Below the pieces are notes generated by a model. It was not told the DNA's origin. It was given only the letters and a program-made list of their open reading frames with translations, and did not search any database. Positions 60,927 to 64,000 of a stretch of DNA of 64,000 nucleotides are shown here, in pieces. This DNA is from Serpentinimonas barnesii (GTDB lineage: Bacteria; Pseudomonadota; Gammaproteobacteria; Burkholderiales; Burkholderiaceae_C), in contig NZ_BAWN01000008.1 in NCBI RefSeq assembly GCF_000696225.1, positions 1 through 64,000 on the forward strand. Direction: 5' to 3'. The number at the start of each line of letters is the position of its first letter. The first letter of the stretch is position 1. The position numbers were made by a program, and so were the translations under genes.

Positions 60927-61578
60927 GGCCGCTGGCCCCTTGGCCGGCCTGCGGGCACCGTGCCCCAAGCCCACGCCGGCGGCGCGGTGGCGCGCCCGCG
61001 CGTGGCGCCAACTGACGCAGTGGCTGCTTGGGCTGCTGTGCCTGGGCCTGGCAGGGGGCGCTTGGGCCGCTGGCCCGATCGATTTGCAGCGCGACGCCGA
61101 AGGTCTGCGCCTGAGCGCGCGGTTGGCGCTCGATTTCCCGTCCGACCTCGAAGCGGTGCTGCTGCGCGGGGTGCCGGTGCATTTTGTCTGGCAGGCCGAG
61201 GTGCGGCGCCCGCGCTGGTACTGGACCGCCGACTACATTGCCACGGTGCAGCGCGTGGTGCGGGTGGCCTACCAGCCGCTGACGGGGCGTTGGCGCGTCA
61301 GCGTCACCTCTGGGCCGCTCAACCAGCCCGCGCTGGGCACTGCGCTGCACCAGAACCTCGACAGCTTTGCCGACGCCATGGCGGCGGCCACCTCGGTTTC
61401 GCGCTGGCGCTTGCTGGACGCCCACGAGCTGCCCCAAGGCAGCGCCTTGCGGGTCGAGTTCGAGTTTCGGCTCGACGACGGGCTGCTGCCGCGCCCGTTC
61501 CAGCTCATGGCACCGCAAAACGATGCCTGGTCGGTGCTGCACCGCCAAACCCTGCGCCTGCCTGCGGGCAGCCATTGA
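60889..61578 (+). CDS. DUF4390 secreted protein
   Basis: 229 residues from ATG 60889, inside the end of rsmB; a GTG at 60865 is an alternative. A basic N-terminus leads into a signal peptide (QLTQWLLGLLCLGLAGGAWA) with cleavage expected after AWAA. The mature part is DUF4390: LDFPSDLEAVLLRGVPVHFV, RVAYQPLTGRWRVS and a C-terminal LRVEFEFRLDDGLLPRPFQL. Function unknown, but the gene almost always precedes the NtrY-like kinase in betaproteobacteria as I recall, which suggests a periplasmic partner. Confidence 0.85.
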   Translation: MDFSTRCGASPPEAAGPLAGLRAPCPKPTPAARWRARAWRQLTQWLLGLLCLGLAGGAWAAGPIDLQRDAEGLRLSARLALDFPSDLEAVLLRGVPVHFVWQAEVRRPRWYWTADYIATVQRVVRVAYQPLTGRWRVSVTSGPLNQPALGTALHQNLDSFADAMAAATSVSRWRLLDAHELPQGSALRVEFEFRLDDGLLPRPFQLMAPQNDAWSVLHRQTLRLPAGSH

Positions 61579-61599
61579 GCCCCTGATGTCTGGCCGCGC

Positions 61600-63867
61600 A
61601 TGAACCCCGTCACCGGTCGCCCCCTGAGTGCCGCCGCCCGGGGCTGGCTGGCGGCTTTGCTGGCGGTGATCGTTGGCGGCGTGGTGCTGGTGCTGTTTTT
61701 CATGCTCACCCTGGCCACCGACCACCGCGCCTTCGAGGCCGAAGGCTACGTCTATCTGGTCTGGCTCAATGTGGGCGTGGCCGCCCTGCTCGGCTTGCTG
61801 CTGCTGTGGCTGGCTTACAAACTGGCCAGCCGCTGGCGGCGCAAGCGCTTTGGCAGCCGTTTGCAGCTCAAGCTGGCCGCCATTTTTGCCTTGGTCGGCT
61901 TTTTGCCCGGTCTGCTGATTTATGTGGTGTCGTATCAGTTCGTTTCGCGCTCGATCGAGACTTGGTTCGACGTGCGCGTTGAGTCCGCGCTCAGCGCCGG
62001 GCTCAACTTGGGGCGCACCACGCTCGACACCCTAGCGGCCGATCTGGCCTCCAAGTCGCGCAGCGCTGCGCTGGCGCTGAGCGAGCAAGACGATGTGGCG
62101 GCCGCGCTCAGCCTTGAGGGCCTGCGCGCCCAGTTGCAAGCCGACGACGTGGTGTTGTGGAGCGCCGCCGGGCGCGCCATCGGATCGGCAGGGGAGTCGC
62201 GCTTTGAGCTGCTGCCTGCCCCGCCCGCGCCCGAATTGCTGCGCCAGGTGCGCGCCCAGCGTGTGTTTACCCGCATCGAGGGCTTGGAAGAGCTTGAAAC
62301 GCTGACCGACCCGCAGCAGGTGCTGGGCCTGCCGGCGGCGCAACTGCCGCGCATGCGCGTGCTGGTGCTGGTCGAGCCGCACGGTTTTGGCATTGGGCAC
62401 GAACCGCGTTACCTGCAGGTCTTGTCCAAGCTGCCGGTCGCCCTGATCGCCGACGCGCTGGCGGTGCAACTGGCCAACCGCGAATACCAGGAGCGGGCGC
62501 TGGCGCGCGACGGCTTGCGCAGCATGTACATCGGCACTCTGACGCTGGCGCTGTTTCTGGCCACCTTTGGCGCCGTGCTGCTGGCGCTGCTGCTGGGCCA
62601 GCAACTCATGCGCCCGCTGCTGGTGCTGGCCGAGGGCATGCGCGACGTGGCGCGCGGCGACCTCACGCCCAAGCAAGCCCTGCCCGCCAAAGACGAACTG
62701 GCCGGCCTGACGCGCACCTTCGCCCACATGACGCAAGAGCTGCTGGAGGCGCGCCAGGCGGTGCAGCGCAGCATAGGCCAGGTCGATGCCGCGCGCGCCA
62801 ACCTGCAAACCCTGCTCGACAACCTCAGCGCCGGGGTGGTGGTGCTGGACGCGCAGCAGCGGCTGGTGAGCGCCAACCCCGGGGCCACGCGCATCTTGCG
62901 CGCTCCGCTGGCCGATTACATCAGCCAAGGCATGCAGGCCGTGCCCGGTCTGCACGGCTTTGCCGAGTTTGTGCAGCAGCAGTTCGACCGCTTCTTGGCC
63001 GATCCGGCGCAGCAAGAAGGCCAGCACTGGCAGCAATCGGTGGATTTGCATCCCGGTGTGGGGGCGACCGCTCCCTCTGAAAGCCAGCGCCCGGGCCTGA
63101 CCCTGATCGCCCGTGGCGCCTTGCTGCCCAGCGGCGAGCAGTTGCTGGTGTTCGACGACGTCTCGGAAATCATCTCGGCCCAGCGCGCCCAGGCCTGGGC
63201 CGAAGTGGCGCGCCGGCTGGCGCACGAGATCAAAAACCCGCTCACCCCGATCCAGCTCGCGGCCGAGCGGCTGGCCATGAAGCTGCAACCCAAGCTCGAA
63301 GGCAGCGAGCGCGCCTTGCTCGACAAATCGGTCAAGACCATCGTCGATCAGGTCGATGCCATGAAGCGGCTGGTCAACGAATTCCGCGACTACGCCCGCC
63401 TGCCCGCCGCGCAACTGGAGCCGATTGACCTCAACACCCATGTGCGCGACATCGTGGCGCTCTACGAGGCCGCCGAGGTGCCGGTGCGGCTGGACCTGCA
63501 AGCCAGCCTGCCGCCGGTCTTGGCCGACGCCCAGCAACTGCGCCAGGTGGTTCACAATCTGGTGCAAAACGCGCAGGACGCCACCCCACCGGGTGCCCCG
63601 GCCGTGCTGCTGCGCACCCGCGCCTCAGAGGGCGGGCGCTGGGTGCGGCTGCAGGTGCTGGACCATGGGCCGGGTTTTTCCGAGGCCATCCTCAAGCGCG
63701 CCTTCGAGCCCTATGTCACCAGCAAGGTCAAGGGCACCGGCTTGGGGTTGGCGGTGGTGAAAAAAATCACCGACGAACACGGCGGCCGCATCGACATCGG
63801 CCACTGGGAAGATGAGGACGGTCAGGGCGGGGCGCAAGTCTCGCTATCATTGCGGGTTGCAAATTAG
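61600..63867 (+). CDS. NtrY-like sensor histidine kinase
   Basis: 755 residues. Two membrane helices near the N-terminus (about 18-40 and 50-72), a third near 95-115, a periplasmic sensor region, another helix (about 310-335), a HAMP domain, a PAS domain (from about 395, NLSAGVVVLDAQQRLVSANP), then the kinase: H box ARRLAHEIKNPLTPIQLAAE with phospho-His542, N box VVHNLVQNAQDA, DHGPGF and KGTGLGLAVVKK. Resembles the NtrY family; the signal is unknown. Its response regulator follows after 41 bases. Confidence 0.93.
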   Translation: MNPVTGRPLSAAARGWLAALLAVIVGGVVLVLFFMLTLATDHRAFEAEGYVYLVWLNVGVAALLGLLLLWLAYKLASRWRRKRFGSRLQLKLAAIFALVGFLPGLLIYVVSYQFVSRSIETWFDVRVESALSAGLNLGRTTLDTLAADLASKSRSAALALSEQDDVAAALSLEGLRAQLQADDVVLWSAAGRAIGSAGESRFELLPAPPAPELLRQVRAQRVFTRIEGLEELETLTDPQQVLGLPAAQLPRMRVLVLVEPHGFGIGHEPRYLQVLSKLPVALIADALAVQLANREYQERALARDGLRSMYIGTLTLALFLATFGAVLLALLLGQQLMRPLLVLAEGMRDVARGDLTPKQALPAKDELAGLTRTFAHMTQELLEARQAVQRSIGQVDAARANLQTLLDNLSAGVVVLDAQQRLVSANPGATRILRAPLADYISQGMQAVPGLHGFAEFVQQQFDRFLADPAQQEGQHWQQSVDLHPGVGATAPSESQRPGLTLIARGALLPSGEQLLVFDDVSEIISAQRAQAWAEVARRLAHEIKNPLTPIQLAAERLAMKLQPKLEGSERALLDKSVKTIVDQVDAMKRLVNEFRDYARLPAAQLEPIDLNTHVRDIVALYEAAEVPVRLDLQASLPPVLADAQQLRQVVHNLVQNAQDATPPGAPAVLLRTRASEGGRWVRLQVLDHGPGFSEAILKRAFEPYVTSKVKGTGLGLAVVKKITDEHGGRIDIGHWEDEDGQGGAQVSLSLRVAN

Positions 63868-63908
63868 CAACAAAATCGGGCATGACACGGTAAGACTGGC
63901 GGGGCAGC

Positions 63909-64000
63909 ATGGCAAACATCTTGGTGGTTGACGACGAGCTCGGCATACGCGAGTTGTTGTTCGAAATTCTGAACGACGAGGGGCACGCGGTCGAGTTGGC
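63909..64000 (+). CDS. Response regulator, NtrX-like, 3' end outside window
   Basis: Only the first 30 codons are in the window: MANILVVDDELGIRELLFEI, then LNDEGHAVEL. The acidic pair VVDDE of a CheY-type receiver is visible. Position after the NtrY-like kinase suggests an NtrX-type regulator with a sigma54-type AAA domain, but that part is not seen. Confidence 0.85.
   Translation, partial: MANILVVDDELGIRELLFEILNDEGHAVEL

Overview
The window looks like chromosomal DNA from a GC-rich betaproteobacterium of the order Burkholderiales, most like the family Comamonadaceae. This rests on the gene orders (murD-ftsW-murG-murC-ddlB-ftsQ-ftsA-ftsZ-lpxC; rsmB-DUF4390-ntrY-ntrX; tyrS/M23 peptidase/anmK/erpA; SAH riboswitch-ahcY-metF), the proteins' resemblance to that group, and UUG/GUG starts at rplJ, ispB, comM and rsmB. 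Species cannot be named from the sequence alone. The window is densely coded and almost entirely core genome.

Layout. 1-11.0 kb: the distal part of the division and cell-wall (dcw) cluster, from a murD truncated by the window edge through lpxC, with successive ATGA overlaps, then a small membrane protein. 11.0-16.3 kb (minus): ruvC, mtgA, a tonB-like gene and a creatininase-family amidohydrolase in a tight chain, then a MASE1/GGDEF-like/EAL protein. 16.4-20.7 kb: umuDC translesion polymerase genes, chrA, a candidate small RNA, and a glutathione S-transferase gene. 20.8-25.1 kb: a P-type cation ATPase and purB. 25.1-27.9 kb: three tRNA genes (Arg, Phe, Pro) around a small accessory stretch with a decayed TctC-type binding-protein gene, a Fic protein with an AbiEi-like N-terminus, and an integrase stub. 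27.9-33.4 kb: ispB, SAH riboswitch-ahcY-metF, a DUF3047 lipoprotein and rlmJ. 33.6-37.6 kb: rplM-rpsI, erpA, anmK and an M23 peptidase. 37.8-46.1 kb: tyrS, a MetH lacking its homocysteine domain, a GspE/PilB-type ATPase and comM. 46.2-48.3 kb: a sigma54/NtrC-type control region and glnK-amtB. 48.3-59.5 kb: rplKAJL-rpoBC. 59.5-64.0 kb: rsmB, a DUF4390 gene, an NtrY-like kinase and the start of its response regulator.

How the genes work together. The first block builds lipid-II-based peptidoglycan and the divisome, and mtgA, anmK and the M23 peptidase add wall polymerisation, recycling and cutting. ahcY, metF and metH belong to the activated-methyl cycle, the first two under an SAH-sensing riboswitch. 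glnK-amtB and the ntrYX-like pair are both nitrogen-type regulatory modules and flank the ribosomal protein/RNA polymerase operon on either side. That operon lacks secE-nusG upstream and runs directly into rsmB downstream, which suggests rearrangement at both ends.

Most novel candidates: a roughly 100-nt structured transcript at 19938-20039 that puts a long CU-rich tract with an anti-Shine-Dalgarno-like CCUCCUCCC in its loop; an 83-bp duplication between ftsW and murG that created a 28-codon reading frame keeping both ATGA couplings; the AbiEi-like/Fic fusion next to an integrase stub; an in-frame 9-bp minisatellite in umuC; and a nested hairpin between rpoB and rpoC.
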